64,000 nt of DNA. Origin: Bordetella parapertussis (GTDB lineage: Bacteria; Pseudomonadota; Gammaproteobacteria; Burkholderiales; SG8-39). The position numbers and the translations under genes were made by a program. Below are positions 1 to 8,516 of this stretch, piece after piece. Position 1 is the stretch's first letter, and every line of letters begins with the position of its first letter. The stretch is taken from assembly GCA_945862265.1 (NCBI GenBank), contig CAMAXP010000001.1, forward strand, positions 62,001 to 126,000, given 5' to 3'. Below the pieces are notes generated by a model, which was not told the DNA's origin, did not search any database, and was given only the letters and a program-made list of their open reading frames with translations.

Positions 1-1
1 G

Positions 2-691
2 TGTGTGCGGATGGCCGAGCGCATGCAGGAGGCAGGGTTGCGGGTAATCACGGTCCTCTGCGCCGCGGTGCATGGCGAGCAGGCGGCCAAGGGCAACATT
101 GCCACGGTGCGCGACCCGGCTGGCACCACAGAAGTGGTGAAGGCGCTGCGTGCCAAGGTCAAAGTCCCGCTCTGGATCAAACTCCCCGGCACCCACGAGG
201 ACGTCTCGCTGCTGGCCAAGGCCGCGATGGATGGGGGCGCCGATGCAGTGAACTTCATCGACCGTACGCTGGCCATGGTTCCGGACCTGAAGACCCGTGC
301 GCCCTTCCTTGGCACGATTGCCGCGATCGGCGGATCGTGGTCGCTGGCCGTGACGTGCCGCTGGCTGGCGCAGACCCGCAAGCGGCTTGGGCCCACATGC
401 CCGATCATCGGCACCAACGGCGCGCGCGACGGTTACGACGTGGCGCGCATGATGCTGGCGGGGGCCAGCGCAGTCGAGATGACTTCCGCGGTGATGCTGG
501 GCGGGGTGCGCGTGCTGAGCCGCGCCATCGAGGAACTCGACGGGTACCTTGTCGAACAAGGGGTCACGGCGACCAGCCTCATTGGCGAGGCTGCTGACAA
601 ACTCACCGCCTACACGGACCAGCCTGCCCGGCCGGGGCGCTGGAAGCAGTTTGTGCATCCGGAGGCGCTGCCAGCGTCGGACAAGCCATGA
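2..691 (+). CDS. Dihydroorotate/dihydropyrimidine dehydrogenase-like FMN oxidoreductase, 5' partial
   Basis: The reading frame is open to the left edge, so the true start lies outside the window. The visible 228 residues form the C-terminal half of a TIM barrel of the dihydroorotate dehydrogenase/PreA type. KVPLWIKLPG carries a typical substrate-side Lys, GADAVNFIDR is a strand-loop of the barrel, and TNGARDGYDVARMMLAGASAVEMTS is the phosphate-binding end that holds FMN. The family reduces or oxidises pyrimidine-like rings. The stop overlaps the next gene (ATGA), so the two are probably translated together. The link to a Bug receptor and an oxygenase subunit suggests catabolism rather than de novo pyrimidine synthesis; that part is inference. 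Confidence 0.8.
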   Translation, partial: CVRMAERMQEAGLRVITVLCAAVHGEQAAKGNIATVRDPAGTTEVVKALRAKVKVPLWIKLPGTHEDVSLLAKAAMDGGADAVNFIDRTLAMVPDLKTRAPFLGTIAAIGGSWSLAVTCRWLAQTRKRLGPTCPIIGTNGARDGYDVARMMLAGASAVEMTSAVMLGGVRVLSRAIEELDGYLVEQGVTATSLIGEAADKLTAYTDQPARPGRWKQFVHPEALPASDKP

Positions 692-1659
692 AGTCCCTGC
701 GAATCGCCACCCTGGCCGGGCTGGTCTGCGTGGTCTCAGCGCCTGCGGCGCTTGCTCAGGGTTACCCCAACAAGCCGGTGCGCGTGCTGGTCCCGTTTGC
801 TGCGGGAGGTGCGGTGGACATCCTGGGCCGTACCATGGCCCAGGCGTTGTCTGAATCGCTGGGCCAGTCCTTCGTGGTGGAAAATCGACCTGGCGTTGGC
901 GGACTCATCACGCTGGAGGCGGTGGCGGCGGCGGCGCCGGACGGATATACGATCGCGGTGGCTTCGGCAGGGCCGATGTCGGTCAGCCCTTCATTGTTCG
1001 CGGCCCGAGCCTTCGATCCTATCAGGCAGTTGGAGTCCGTCATTCTTTTCGCCAATACACCTGGCGTGATCGTCGGCCGTCCGGACCTGCCCGCGGTGAA
1101 TGTGAGCGAACTCGTGGCGCTCTCGAAAACCAAGGCAGGTGGACTTACTATGGGATCCGCGGGCAGCGGAAGCGTCCTCCACCTCATGGGGGAGTATTTC
1201 CAGAACAGGCAGGGGATCAAGTGGACCCACGTCCCCTACAAAGGCAGCAACCCGGCGCTCCTCGATCTGGCTGCCTCAAGGGTGGATGTCATGGTCGATG
1301 TTGTGCCGACTGCGGCTCCCTATGTCAAGACCGGCAAGCTCAAGGGGTATGCAACCACGACACAGAAGCGCGCCAGCCAGCTGCCAGACCTTGCCACGCT
1401 CGAAGAGCAGGGTTTCCGGGGCTACGACATGGGTTCATGGATGGGAATCGTGGTGCCCAAGGGGACGAGCGCCGAGATCGTAGGAAAGTTAAACAGTGTG
1501 CTCAATGCAGCCCTCAGAACCCCGGAGATGCAGTCGCGGCTCGTGACCATGGGTGCGGAGCCCGAAGGCGGCGCGCCTTCGCACTTTGCACAGAGGCTCG
1601 CAACCGATCTTCCCCGCTGGGCGGAAGTCATCCGCAGTTCAGGCACCAAAGTGGAGTGA
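688..1659 (+). CDS. Bug/TctC-family extracytoplasmic solute receptor
   Basis: This 323-residue protein has a Sec signal peptide (KSLRIATLAGLVCVVSAPAALA, cleavage before QGYPNK). The Bug hallmarks follow: YPNKPVRVLVPFAAGGAVDIL near residue 27, the VVENRPGVGG loop, and the HVPYKGSNPALLDL segment in the second lobe. Length is normal for the family, which binds carboxylates or amide-like solutes in the periplasm. It ends in KVE, a common Bug C-terminus. It overlaps the upstream dehydrogenase gene by 4 bp and sits 2 bp before the oxygenase subunit. No TctAB membrane partners are visible, so it is either an orphan receptor or works with a distant transporter. Confidence 0.93.
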   Translation: MKSLRIATLAGLVCVVSAPAALAQGYPNKPVRVLVPFAAGGAVDILGRTMAQALSESLGQSFVVENRPGVGGLITLEAVAAAAPDGYTIAVASAGPMSVSPSLFAARAFDPIRQLESVILFANTPGVIVGRPDLPAVNVSELVALSKTKAGGLTMGSAGSGSVLHLMGEYFQNRQGIKWTHVPYKGSNPALLDLAASRVDVMVDVVPTAAPYVKTGKLKGYATTTQKRASQLPDLATLEEQGFRGYDMGSWMGIVVPKGTSAEIVGKLNSVLNAALRTPEMQSRLVTMGAEPEGGAPSHFAQRLATDLPRWAEVIRSSGTKVE

Positions 1660-1661
1660 CC

Positions 1662-2183
1662 ATGTACGCTGGATACGATATGAAAGCCCCGGATCCCCGG
1701 TCCGTGCGCGAACTGCGCTTCGAGATCGAGGAATTCCATACCGAATACTGCAACGTGCTCGACCGCCTCGCCCTCGAGGAGTGGGTGGAGTTCTTCGCCG
1801 ATGACGCGCTGTACCGCATCACCGGGCGCGAAAATGCCGACGCCGGGTTGTTGGTGGGCCTCGTCTACGCCGAAGGCCGCGGCATGATCCGCGACCGGGC
1901 ATTCGCCGTCATGAACACGCAGATGTTCGCGCCGCGCTACATGCAGCATTTCACCAGCAACGTGAGGGTGGTTGCCGTGGAGGGCACCGGCGAGGGGCAA
2001 CGCATCAAGGCGCAGGCCAACTACCTCCTGCTGCAGACGCTCGTCGACGGCCCGACCACCGTCCACCAGTCCGGCCGCTACTTCGACACGTTCGTGCGCC
2101 GCGGCGACAGGCTGCTCATCCAGGAGAGGCAGTGCGTCTACGACACGCTGCTGATCGCCAACGACCTCGTGTACCCGGTCTGA
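1662..2183 (+). CDS. Aromatic-ring-hydroxylating dioxygenase beta subunit (NTF2-like fold), orphan
   Basis: A 173-residue protein of the small-subunit family of Rieske ring-hydroxylating dioxygenases. The long N-terminal helix pair (RELRFEIEEFHTEYCNVLDRL) leads into EEWVEFFADDALYRI, and the end (DRLLIQERQCVYDTLLI) matches the usual beta-subunit strand. The family is structural and stabilises the catalytic alpha subunit. No Rieske alpha subunit or ferredoxin is present in this window, so it may lie left of the edge. The ATG at 1662 is 2 bp after the Bug gene stop; a second ATG at 1680 is an alternative start. The frame is open further upstream, but that part only shadows the Bug gene. Confidence 0.82.
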   Translation: MYAGYDMKAPDPRSVRELRFEIEEFHTEYCNVLDRLALEEWVEFFADDALYRITGRENADAGLLVGLVYAEGRGMIRDRAFAVMNTQMFAPRYMQHFTSNVRVVAVEGTGEGQRIKAQANYLLLQTLVDGPTTVHQSGRYFDTFVRRGDRLLIQERQCVYDTLLIANDLVYPV

Positions 2184-2192
2184 GCGGCTTGC

Positions 2193-2717
2193 CTAATCCG
2201 AGCGCAACGTGGCCCGACCGACCTCATTGTTCGCTTCGATCAGGCGCACGAGCGTGGCCATGAACAAGTCTCGTTCCTTCTGCGTGAGCGGCGCGAGCAG
2301 CCGGTCCTGGGAGCGCTGCATGGCGGGGAAGAGCCCGGTCATCAGCGTGCGGCCCTTGGCCGTGAGTGCCGCCAGCCGGGCGCGGCGGTCGGCCGGGTTT
2401 TCCTTGCGCCGCACGAGCTTCCTTGCCTCCAGCCGGGACAGCACCTCGGCCACGTTGGTCCGGTCGATGCCGACCTCGTCGGCCAGCGTGGTCTGGTCCT
2501 GCTCGCCGCGGATGGATAGCGCCGTGAGCACGCCGTATTGCACCGGGGTCACGTTCGCGTGCCCGAGTTCCTCCAGCCACAGGCCGTAATTGATCTGATG
2601 CAGGCGACGCACAAGATACCCGGGACGGGACCAGAGCGGCAGGCGCGGTTCCAGCGCGCGCGCCTCGTCACGCTTCGCGCGCGTGCCCTTCGCCTTTTTC
2701 GCTGCGGGGCTGGCCAT
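2193..2717 (-). CDS. MarR-family transcriptional regulator
   Basis: A 174-residue winged-helix protein. A basic N-terminal tail (AAKKAKGTRAKRDEAR) precedes the dimerisation helix. The DNA-binding region is VTPVQYGVLTALSIRGEQDQTTLADEVGIDRTNVAEVLSRLEARKLV, followed by the wing RRKENPADRRARLAALTAKGR, which carries the DRRA motif typical of MarR proteins. Members usually repress their own operon and release DNA on binding a phenolic ligand. It lies downstream of the SDR gene in the same direction, and the divergent plus-strand catabolic operon starts beyond that, so it is the likely local regulator of both. Confidence 0.9.
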   Translation of the reverse strand: MASPAAKKAKGTRAKRDEARALEPRLPLWSRPGYLVRRLHQINYGLWLEELGHANVTPVQYGVLTALSIRGEQDQTTLADEVGIDRTNVAEVLSRLEARKLVRRKENPADRRARLAALTAKGRTLMTGLFPAMQRSQDRLLAPLTQKERDLFMATLVRLIEANNEVGRATLRSD

Positions 2718-2735
2718 GCCGTCTCCCCTGGCCGG

Positions 2736-3491
2736 TCAGTGGAAGTAGGAGCCGCCGTCGATCACCAGCGTCTGCCCGGTGATGAAGGCCGAGTCGGGCC
2801 CGGAAAAGAACACGGCCGCACCGACGATGTCGTCCGGGTACATGTCGCGGGCGATGGCCCGGCCCGCGATCGAGATTTCGCGCACGCGGCTCATCAGCGC
2901 CGGGTTGTTTTCGACGTTCTCCGAGAGCGTGAAGCCCGGGGCGATTGCGTTGACGAGCACCTTGTCGGGGCCGAGTTCACGGGCGAGCGCCCGCGTCATC
3001 GACAGGATCGCGCCTTTGCTTGCCACGTAGTGCAGGTACAACGGGTTGCCCTTGAAGGCCACGCCGGAGCAGAGGTTGACCACGCGCGCGGCGCTGGACT
3101 TGCGCAGCAGGGGCAGCATGCCCTTGGTGACGAGGAAGACGCCCAGCGTGTTCACGTCCATGACCTTGCGCCACTCGGCCGCGGAAATCTCCTCGAGGGG
3201 CTTGGGCACCAGCGTAGAGAAGATCGCTGCGTTGTTGATGAGGATGTCGAGGCCGCCGAATCGGTCCACGGCCGCCTGCGCCACGCGCGCCACATCCGAT
3301 TCGCTGGTAATGTCTGCGCGGACGCCGTGGGCCTCGATGCCGGCCGCGACCAGTTCGGCTGCCGCGGATTCGGCGTTTTCCAGGTCGGCGACAAGGATCC
3401 GGGCGCCTTCGCGCCCGAGGGCGGTGGCAATGGCCTTTCCGATCCCGTTTCCGGCGCCGGTGACCAATGCAATCTTTTCATTAAGCTTCAT
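2736..3491 (-). CDS. Short-chain dehydrogenase/reductase (SDR), classical
   Basis: A 251-residue classical SDR with all expected parts: the nucleotide-binding TGAGNGIG (residues 11-18), the NNAA strand (86-89), catalytic Ser near 142, and Tyr155/Lys159 in YVASK. The C-terminus FITGQTLVIDGGSYF is typical. It should oxidise or reduce an alcohol/ketone with NAD(P). It is followed by the MarR gene 18 bp downstream and is divergent from the 2-oxoglutarate oxygenase gene, with only 46 bp between the starts, so the two promoters must overlap. The substrate cannot be read from the sequence. Confidence 0.93.
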   Translation of the reverse strand: MKLNEKIALVTGAGNGIGKAIATALGREGARILVADLENAESAAAELVAAGIEAHGVRADITSESDVARVAQAAVDRFGGLDILINNAAIFSTLVPKPLEEISAAEWRKVMDVNTLGVFLVTKGMLPLLRKSSAARVVNLCSGVAFKGNPLYLHYVASKGAILSMTRALARELGPDKVLVNAIAPGFTLSENVENNPALMSRVREISIAGRAIARDMYPDDIVGAAVFFSGPDSAFITGQTLVIDGGSYFH

Positions 3492-3504
3492 TTGGGCATA
3501 CTCG

Positions 3505-3519
3505 TTGCTAAGGTATCAA
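3505..3519. promoter_or_regulatory. Candidate MarR operator between divergent starts
   Basis: The 46 bp between the SDR start (3491) and the oxygenase start (3538) contains TTGCTA-AGG-TATCAA, an imperfect inverted repeat with 5 of 6 matching arm positions. Its size and central place between divergent genes fit a MarR-type site. The assignment is inferred from position and symmetry only. Confidence 0.35.
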
Positions 3520-3537
3520 GGATGATTCAAGACTAAC

Positions 3538-4524
3538 ATGGACCGCATACCTCTCATCGACATCGGGGCTTTCCTCTCCGGCACGCCTGCTGGCCGCGCC
3601 GGCGTGGCTGCGGCCGTGCGTGAGGCGGCCGAGCAGATCGGGTTCTTCGCCATCGAAGGCCACGGCGTGTCGCGCGCCACGATGGACGCGCTCTACGCCA
3701 CGGCGCACGCATTTTTCGACCTGCCCTTGGACGAAAAGCAGCGCGTCGCGCCGCCGCGCCCCGACTATCCGCGCGGCTACAAGTCCGTAGGGTTTGAGGC
3801 GCTGGCTGCGGGCAACGCACTCGAAACGCCTCCGGACCTCAAGGAGTACTACCACTTCGGCCGTCCGGAAATTCCCGCCGACCCGTACTACACCGGGGAG
3901 CAGGGCCGCCGGCATTTCTTCGCCAACCAGTGGCCCGCCCGGCCGCCGGGGTTCGCCCAGGCCGCCGACGCCTACTACCGCGCGATGGAAAGCCTCTCGG
4001 TCACACTGTGCCGTATCTCCGCCCTTGCGCTCGACCTGCCCGAGGGCTACTTCGACGCCAAGATCGACCGCCACATCACCGCCGCGCGCATCAACTACTA
4101 CCCGCGCCAGGACAACCCGCCCGCGGAAGGGCAACTGCGCGCCGGCGCCCACACCGACTATGGCATGCTCACCATCCTGTCCGGCGAGTCCGCGCCCGGC
4201 CTGCAGGTCGAGACGCGCTCGGGCGAGTGGGTGGACGTGCCGACCGACAAATACCGCTTCGTGTGCAACATCGGCGACCTGCTGATGCGCTGGACCAATG
4301 ACCGCTGGGTGTCGAACACCCACCGCGTGCTCAATCCGCCGCGCGAGATCGCGCAAGCCTCCAGCCGCATGTCGATCGCGTTTTTCCATCATCCGAACTA
4401 CGACGCGAAGATCGAGTGCATCCCGGGATGCGCCGGGGATGCGCCGCCCAAGTACGAGCCGGTGCTGTCCGGCGAGTTTCGAAACTACAAGTACGCGGTG
4501 ACCCGCGACAACAAGGTGGCCTGA
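3538..4524 (+). CDS. 2-oxoglutarate/Fe(II)-dependent oxygenase, isopenicillin-N-synthase-like
   Basis: A 328-residue cytoplasmic non-haem iron enzyme. The N-terminal non-catalytic half begins RIPLIDIGAFL and contains IGFFAIEGHGV. The jelly roll carries the Fe ligands His205 and Asp207 (AHTDYGMLTIL) and His262 (SNTHRVLNPP), and the 2-oxoglutarate anchor Arg277-x-Ser279 (RMSIAFF). Length is normal. Members hydroxylate or cyclise small molecules. It is the first gene of a long plus-strand operon and ends 0 bp before the TRAP small permease gene, which suggests that it acts on the imported substrate. Confidence 0.9.
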   Translation: MDRIPLIDIGAFLSGTPAGRAGVAAAVREAAEQIGFFAIEGHGVSRATMDALYATAHAFFDLPLDEKQRVAPPRPDYPRGYKSVGFEALAAGNALETPPDLKEYYHFGRPEIPADPYYTGEQGRRHFFANQWPARPPGFAQAADAYYRAMESLSVTLCRISALALDLPEGYFDAKIDRHITAARINYYPRQDNPPAEGQLRAGAHTDYGMLTILSGESAPGLQVETRSGEWVDVPTDKYRFVCNIGDLLMRWTNDRWVSNTHRVLNPPREIAQASSRMSIAFFHHPNYDAKIECIPGCAGDAPPKYEPVLSGEFRNYKYAVTRDNKVA

Positions 4525-5064
4525 ATGGAGCTCCTGCGCAAATTTGCTGACTCGGTCGATCGGATGAACGACTGGATCGGCCGAACGGTATCCTGGGCGA
4601 TGCTGCCGGTCGTGCTGGTCGCGTTCGCCGTCGTGTTCCTGCGCTATGTCGCGGGGGTGGGCTTCCCCTGGCTGCAGGAGGTCTATATCTGGCTGCACGG
4701 CATGGCCTTCATGGCGGCCGCGGCCTGGGTGCTCAAGGAGGGCGGGCACGTGCGCGTCGACCTGATCTACCGGGGGCTCGGCTTGCGCGCACGCGCGTGG
4801 ATCGAGCTGTTCGGCGTGTTCGTGTTCCTGATGCCGATGACGCTCCTGATGGGCTGGTGGGCCTGGCCCGCGGTACAGCGTTCGTGGCGGCTGATGGAGC
4901 GTTCATCCACCTCGGACGGGCTGCAGTTCATGTACGTTCTGAAGGCCTTCGTGGTGGTGTTCTGCGTGACCGTGAGCCTGCAGGGGCTGGCAATGGCGGC
5001 GCGCGCGGTGCTGGTGCTGGCGGGCCGGTCCGCCTCTCTCGGATCGGAGAAAGCGCATGGATAA
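4525..5064 (+). CDS. TRAP transporter small membrane subunit (DctQ type)
   Basis: A 179-residue inner-membrane protein with four predicted hydrophobic segments, at about residues 24-43, 50-70, 90-115 and 133-155. The family signature region FMAAAAWVLKEGGHVRVDLI is present; the G-H-V-R-V-D stretch is typical of DctQ. The gene starts directly after the oxygenase stop and overlaps the large permease by 8 bp, the usual TRAP order Q-M. It anchors the complex formed with the large permease and the periplasmic receptor encoded next. Confidence 0.93.
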   Translation: MELLRKFADSVDRMNDWIGRTVSWAMLPVVLVAFAVVFLRYVAGVGFPWLQEVYIWLHGMAFMAAAAWVLKEGGHVRVDLIYRGLGLRARAWIELFGVFVFLMPMTLLMGWWAWPAVQRSWRLMERSSTSDGLQFMYVLKAFVVVFCVTVSLQGLAMAARAVLVLAGRSASLGSEKAHG

Positions 5065-6442
5065 CGCGGTGCTCGGCGAAGGCCTCGCCATGCTGATGTT
5101 CGTCGGGCTGCTCGCCTGCCTGATGCTGGGTTTCCCGGTGGCGTTCACGCTGGGCGGGGCTTCGTTGCTGTTCGCGGGCCTGGGCATGCTGTTCGGCGTA
5201 TTCGATTCGCCGCTGCTCGCGGGGCTGGTGGGACGCACGTTCGACGCCATGACCAACGACGTGCTGATTTCGATCCCGCTGTTCGTGTTCATGGGCATCG
5301 TGCTCGAACGCTCAAAGATCGCCGAGGACCTGCTGGTGACGCTCGGGCAGTCCTTCGGGCGCCTTCCGGGCGGGCTCGGCTATTCGGTGGCGATCGTCGG
5401 CGCGCTGCTGGCCGCGTCCACCGGCATCGTCGGCGCCACCGTGGTGACGATGGGGCTGATCTCATATCCGGCGATGATGCGCTCCGGCTACGACCAGCGC
5501 CTCGCCAGCGGGATCATCACCGCCTCGGGCACGCTCGCGCAGCTGATCCCGCCCTCGACCGTGCTGATCCTCATCGGCACCTTCCTGCAGAACGCCAATT
5601 CGCAGGTCCAGGCGGCCAAGGGCAACTACGCCGCGACGCCGGTCACGGTGGTGGAGATCTTCGTCGCCGCGCTCGTGCCGGGACTGATGCTGGTGGCCAT
5701 CTACCTGCTGTGGATCCTGTACATCGCGATCACCGACCCCAAGCGCTGCCCGCCGGTGCTGATGGACGCCGAGGAAAAGCGCACGTTCCAGGTGCGCATC
5801 TGGAAGGCGATCGTGCCGCCGCTGGCCCTGATCGTAGCCGTGCTCGGCTCGATCCTGAGTGGTGCGGCGACCGCCACCGAGTCCGCGGCGGTCGGTGCGA
5901 TGGGGGCGCTCCTGCTGGCGGCGATGCGCGGGAAGGTGAGCGTCGATTCTCTGCGCCACGTGTGCCAGGGGTCGCTTTCGATGAGTACCATGATCTTCAC
6001 CATCCTGCTCGGCGCGGCGGTGTTCTCGCTGGTGTTCCGCGGGCTGGGCGGCGAAAAGGTCGCCGAGGACGTGCTCACCGCCCTGCCGGGCGGGGCGGCC
6101 GGGGCGACGTTGGCCGTGCTGCTGCTGATGTTCGTGCTCGGCTTTTTCATCGACACCTTCGAGATCGTGTTCATCGTGGTGCCGATCTTCGGGCCGGTAC
6201 TGCTGAAGATCGGGGTGGATCCGATCTGGCTCGCGGTGATGATGGGCATGGTGCTGCAGACCAGCTACCTGACCCCGCCGTTCGGCTTCGCGATCTTCTA
6301 CCTGCAGGGCGTGGCCCGCGACCTGCCGATTCAGGCGATCTACCGGGGCGTAACCCCATTCGTCATGCTGCAACTCGTTGGCTGCGCGCTCGTCTGGTTC
6401 TGGCCGACCATCGCGACCTGGTTGCCGAAAATCTTGCTGTAG
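5057..6442 (+). CDS. TRAP transporter large permease (DctM type)
   Basis: A 461-residue polytopic membrane protein of the ion-transporter fold. Characteristic segments include SIPLFVFMGIVLERS, the substrate-site loop of the first half, and LAQLIPPSTVLILIG, a strongly conserved DctM motif with the PPS turn. The C-terminal TSYLTPPFGFAIFYL mirrors it in the second repeat. The length is slightly above the usual 425, because of an inserted loop around residues 180-200 (NANSQVQAAKGNYAATPVT). It drives Na+- or H+-coupled uptake of the ligand bound by the receptor encoded 43 bp downstream. Confidence 0.95.
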   Translation: MDNAVLGEGLAMLMFVGLLACLMLGFPVAFTLGGASLLFAGLGMLFGVFDSPLLAGLVGRTFDAMTNDVLISIPLFVFMGIVLERSKIAEDLLVTLGQSFGRLPGGLGYSVAIVGALLAASTGIVGATVVTMGLISYPAMMRSGYDQRLASGIITASGTLAQLIPPSTVLILIGTFLQNANSQVQAAKGNYAATPVTVVEIFVAALVPGLMLVAIYLLWILYIAITDPKRCPPVLMDAEEKRTFQVRIWKAIVPPLALIVAVLGSILSGAATATESAAVGAMGALLLAAMRGKVSVDSLRHVCQGSLSMSTMIFTILLGAAVFSLVFRGLGGEKVAEDVLTALPGGAAGATLAVLLLMFVLGFFIDTFEIVFIVVPIFGPVLLKIGVDPIWLAVMMGMVLQTSYLTPPFGFAIFYLQGVARDLPIQAIYRGVTPFVMLQLVGCALVWFWPTIATWLPKILL

Positions 6443-6485
6443 TCCCACCGTGCAGTTCCCACCGCTCGACCAAAAGGAGTTTTTC

Positions 6486-7577
6486 ATGAATCGACGCAAA
6501 GCATTGAAACTCGCCGGAGGGGGCGGCCTTGCGGCCATCCTCGCCACCGGCACCGCGCCGGCTTACTCGCAGGGCAAGAAGGAGTGGCGCCTGCAACAAA
6601 CCTGGGCGAAGACCTCGCCCGGCCTCGCAGTGGGCGGCAACGCCTTCGCGGACTACATCACCAAGGCCACCGGCGGATCCCTTTCGGTAAAGGTGTACAG
6701 CGCCGGCGAGATCGTCCCGCCGTTCCAGACGCTGGAAGCCGTGGCCAACGGCACCATTCAGATGGGTTACGGTTACGTGACTTACTGGGCCGGGCAATTG
6801 CCCGCGATGAACTTCCTCGGCACGCTGCCCTTCGGCCTGACCTGCCAGGAGCAGAACGCCTGGTACGCCCATGGCGGCGGCAACGCGCTGGCGGAAAAGC
6901 TCTACACCAAGCTCGGCGTCAAGTTCATGCTGGGCGGCCAGACCCCGGTGCAACCCGCGGGCTGGTACAACAAGGAAATCAAGTTGATCGGCGATTACAA
7001 GGGCCTCAAGATGCGCGTGGGCGGCCTGGGCGCCAAGGTCCTGCAGGCCATGGGCGGCACGCCGGTTTCCATGCCGCTGGGCGAGGTCCCGCAGGCGATG
7101 CAGTCCGGCGCGATCGACGCGATCGAGTTCGTCGGCCCGCTGAACGACCTGTCGTTCGGCCTGCACAAGGTGGCGAAGTTCTACTACTGGCCGGGCTGGC
7201 TCGAACCCTCGGGTCCGTACGACATTATGATCAACCCCAAGGCCTGGGCGACGCTGTCGGTGACCGAGCAGGAAATCGTCAAGGCGGGCGCCGCGGTGGC
7301 GATGAAGGCCAACATCGATGAAATGTGGGCCAAGAACGCCACCGCCTACAACCAGCTGACGGGCGAACTCAAGGTGCAGGTGCGCCAGATCCCCGACGAC
7401 ACCATCCGGCTGATCGCGGACCAGGCCTACAAGGTGTGCGAGGCCGAAGCGGGCAAGGACGCCGATTCGAAGGAGGTCTGGGCTTCGGTGATGAAGTTCC
7501 GCAAGGACATCCTGCCGTACATGAAAGTGTCCGAGTACGACTTCATGCGCATACGCGAGCTGGTCAAGTTCGGCTGA
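6486..7577 (+). CDS. TRAP transporter substrate-binding protein (DctP type)
   Basis: A 363-residue periplasmic receptor. The start at 6486 is chosen because AAAAGGAG lies just upstream and because MNRRKALKLAGGG gives a twin-arginine-like leader ending in AYSQ. EWRLQQTWAKTSPGL starts the mature protein, and GLKMRVGGLGAKVLQAMGG contains the conserved Arg that salt-bridges carboxylate ligands in this family. Overall features fit the TakP/DctP7 group that binds 2-oxo or hydroxy acids, often as dimers. It completes a Q-M-P TRAP operon. Confidence 0.94.
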   Translation: MNRRKALKLAGGGGLAAILATGTAPAYSQGKKEWRLQQTWAKTSPGLAVGGNAFADYITKATGGSLSVKVYSAGEIVPPFQTLEAVANGTIQMGYGYVTYWAGQLPAMNFLGTLPFGLTCQEQNAWYAHGGGNALAEKLYTKLGVKFMLGGQTPVQPAGWYNKEIKLIGDYKGLKMRVGGLGAKVLQAMGGTPVSMPLGEVPQAMQSGAIDAIEFVGPLNDLSFGLHKVAKFYYWPGWLEPSGPYDIMINPKAWATLSVTEQEIVKAGAAVAMKANIDEMWAKNATAYNQLTGELKVQVRQIPDDTIRLIADQAYKVCEAEAGKDADSKEVWASVMKFRKDILPYMKVSEYDFMRIRELVKFG

Positions 7578-7595
7578 TCGCGCGCCGCCCCCGAT

Positions 7596-7630
7596 CCCTG
7601 CCGCCCGCGGATGTGTTGCGGCCGGCAGGG
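7596..7630 (+). terminator. Intercistronic GC-rich hairpin after the TRAP genes
   Basis: CCCTGCCG (7596-7603) pairs perfectly with CGGCAGGG (7623-7630) in the 82 bp gap between the TRAP receptor and the DUF1989 gene. There is no T-run after it, so it is more likely an mRNA-stabilising or attenuating hairpin that raises transporter mRNA than a strong terminator. Confidence 0.4.
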
Positions 7631-7659
7631 CCGGGCCAGTCATTCCGGGAGTAACCTAG

Positions 7660-8484
7660 ATGCCAAAGCCTTTGTACGAGCCCAAGAGCGGATCCCCGCT
7701 GTCCGTTGACAGCGCGGTGTACGGACCGATCGCGCGCGAGACGGCGAGCCGCACGCTGCAGGACAGTTTTGTAGTGCCGATACGCTCGGGCCGAGCATGG
7801 AAGATGCGCGCCGGACAGGTGTGCCGCCTGGTGCTGGTCGAAGGCCCCCAGGTCGTGGACCTCAACCTCTGGCACTGCGACAATCCGCGCGAGAAGTTCT
7901 GGGCTTCGCGCACCAAGCAGCTGCACGGCGCGCACATGCACGTCGGCGACCGCTTCTGGTCGGTGCTGCCTTTTCATCGGCCGATGGCGACGGTTACTGC
8001 CGATTCGGTGAATTACGGTTTCGACGCCGACGGCGCGGGCTGCCACGACCTGCTCGGCACACGGTGCGACCCCTATATCCATAAGCTGCTGACGGGCGAG
8101 GAACTCGACGTCTGCTGCCATTCGAACCTGGTGCGGGCGGTGGCGAAATATCACCTCGGAGAATACGACGTGCACGATGTGCTCAACGTGTTCCAGGTGA
8201 CCGGCCTCACCAAGGAGCGCAACCAGTACTTCGTCAAGCCCTGTCCCGCCAGGAAGGGAGACTATTTCGAGTTTTTCGCCGAGATCGATTTGCTGTGCGC
8301 GATCTCGACCTGCCCGCACGGCGACATGTCGGTGCCGATCTGGGGGCCGGATGCGACTGATCCGCTGAAAGTGTGCCGGCCGCTGGGCGTGGAAGTGTAC
8401 GATCTTGCGCCCGAGCTGCTGCGGCATTGGCAAGGCCCGCAGGAATCGGATTACTCAGGCATGCATGGGCTGCGCTCCGCATAG
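7660..8484 (+). CDS. DUF1989 / urea-carboxylase-associated family protein
   Basis: A 274-residue cytoplasmic protein. Features of the DUF1989 family include the RSGRAWKMRAGQVCRLV strand, HDLLGTRCDPYI with conserved His, Cys and Asp, and CAISTCPHGDMS near the end. The clustered His and Cys residues (HDLL, CCHSN, CPHG) suggest a metal site. Members are often found beside urea carboxylase/allophanate or nitrogen-heterocycle genes, and their biochemical role is poorly defined. Here it lies between the TRAP transporter and the molybdenum hydroxylase, 32 bp before the latter, which points to a nitrogenous substrate. That link is inference. Confidence 0.8.
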   Translation: MPKPLYEPKSGSPLSVDSAVYGPIARETASRTLQDSFVVPIRSGRAWKMRAGQVCRLVLVEGPQVVDLNLWHCDNPREKFWASRTKQLHGAHMHVGDRFWSVLPFHRPMATVTADSVNYGFDADGAGCHDLLGTRCDPYIHKLLTGEELDVCCHSNLVRAVAKYHLGEYDVHDVLNVFQVTGLTKERNQYFVKPCPARKGDYFEFFAEIDLLCAISTCPHGDMSVPIWGPDATDPLKVCRPLGVEVYDLAPELLRHWQGPQESDYSGMHGLRSA

Positions 8485-8516
8485 AGAGCGGCGGCACTGA
8501 ACAGGAGAAGTGCGGT

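Noticed and set aside
5462..6553. A 363-codon minus-strand frame opposite the TRAP large permease
   Set aside because: Composition is dominated by Arg, His, Gln and Asp as expected for the complement of a membrane-protein gene; no domain is recognisable.
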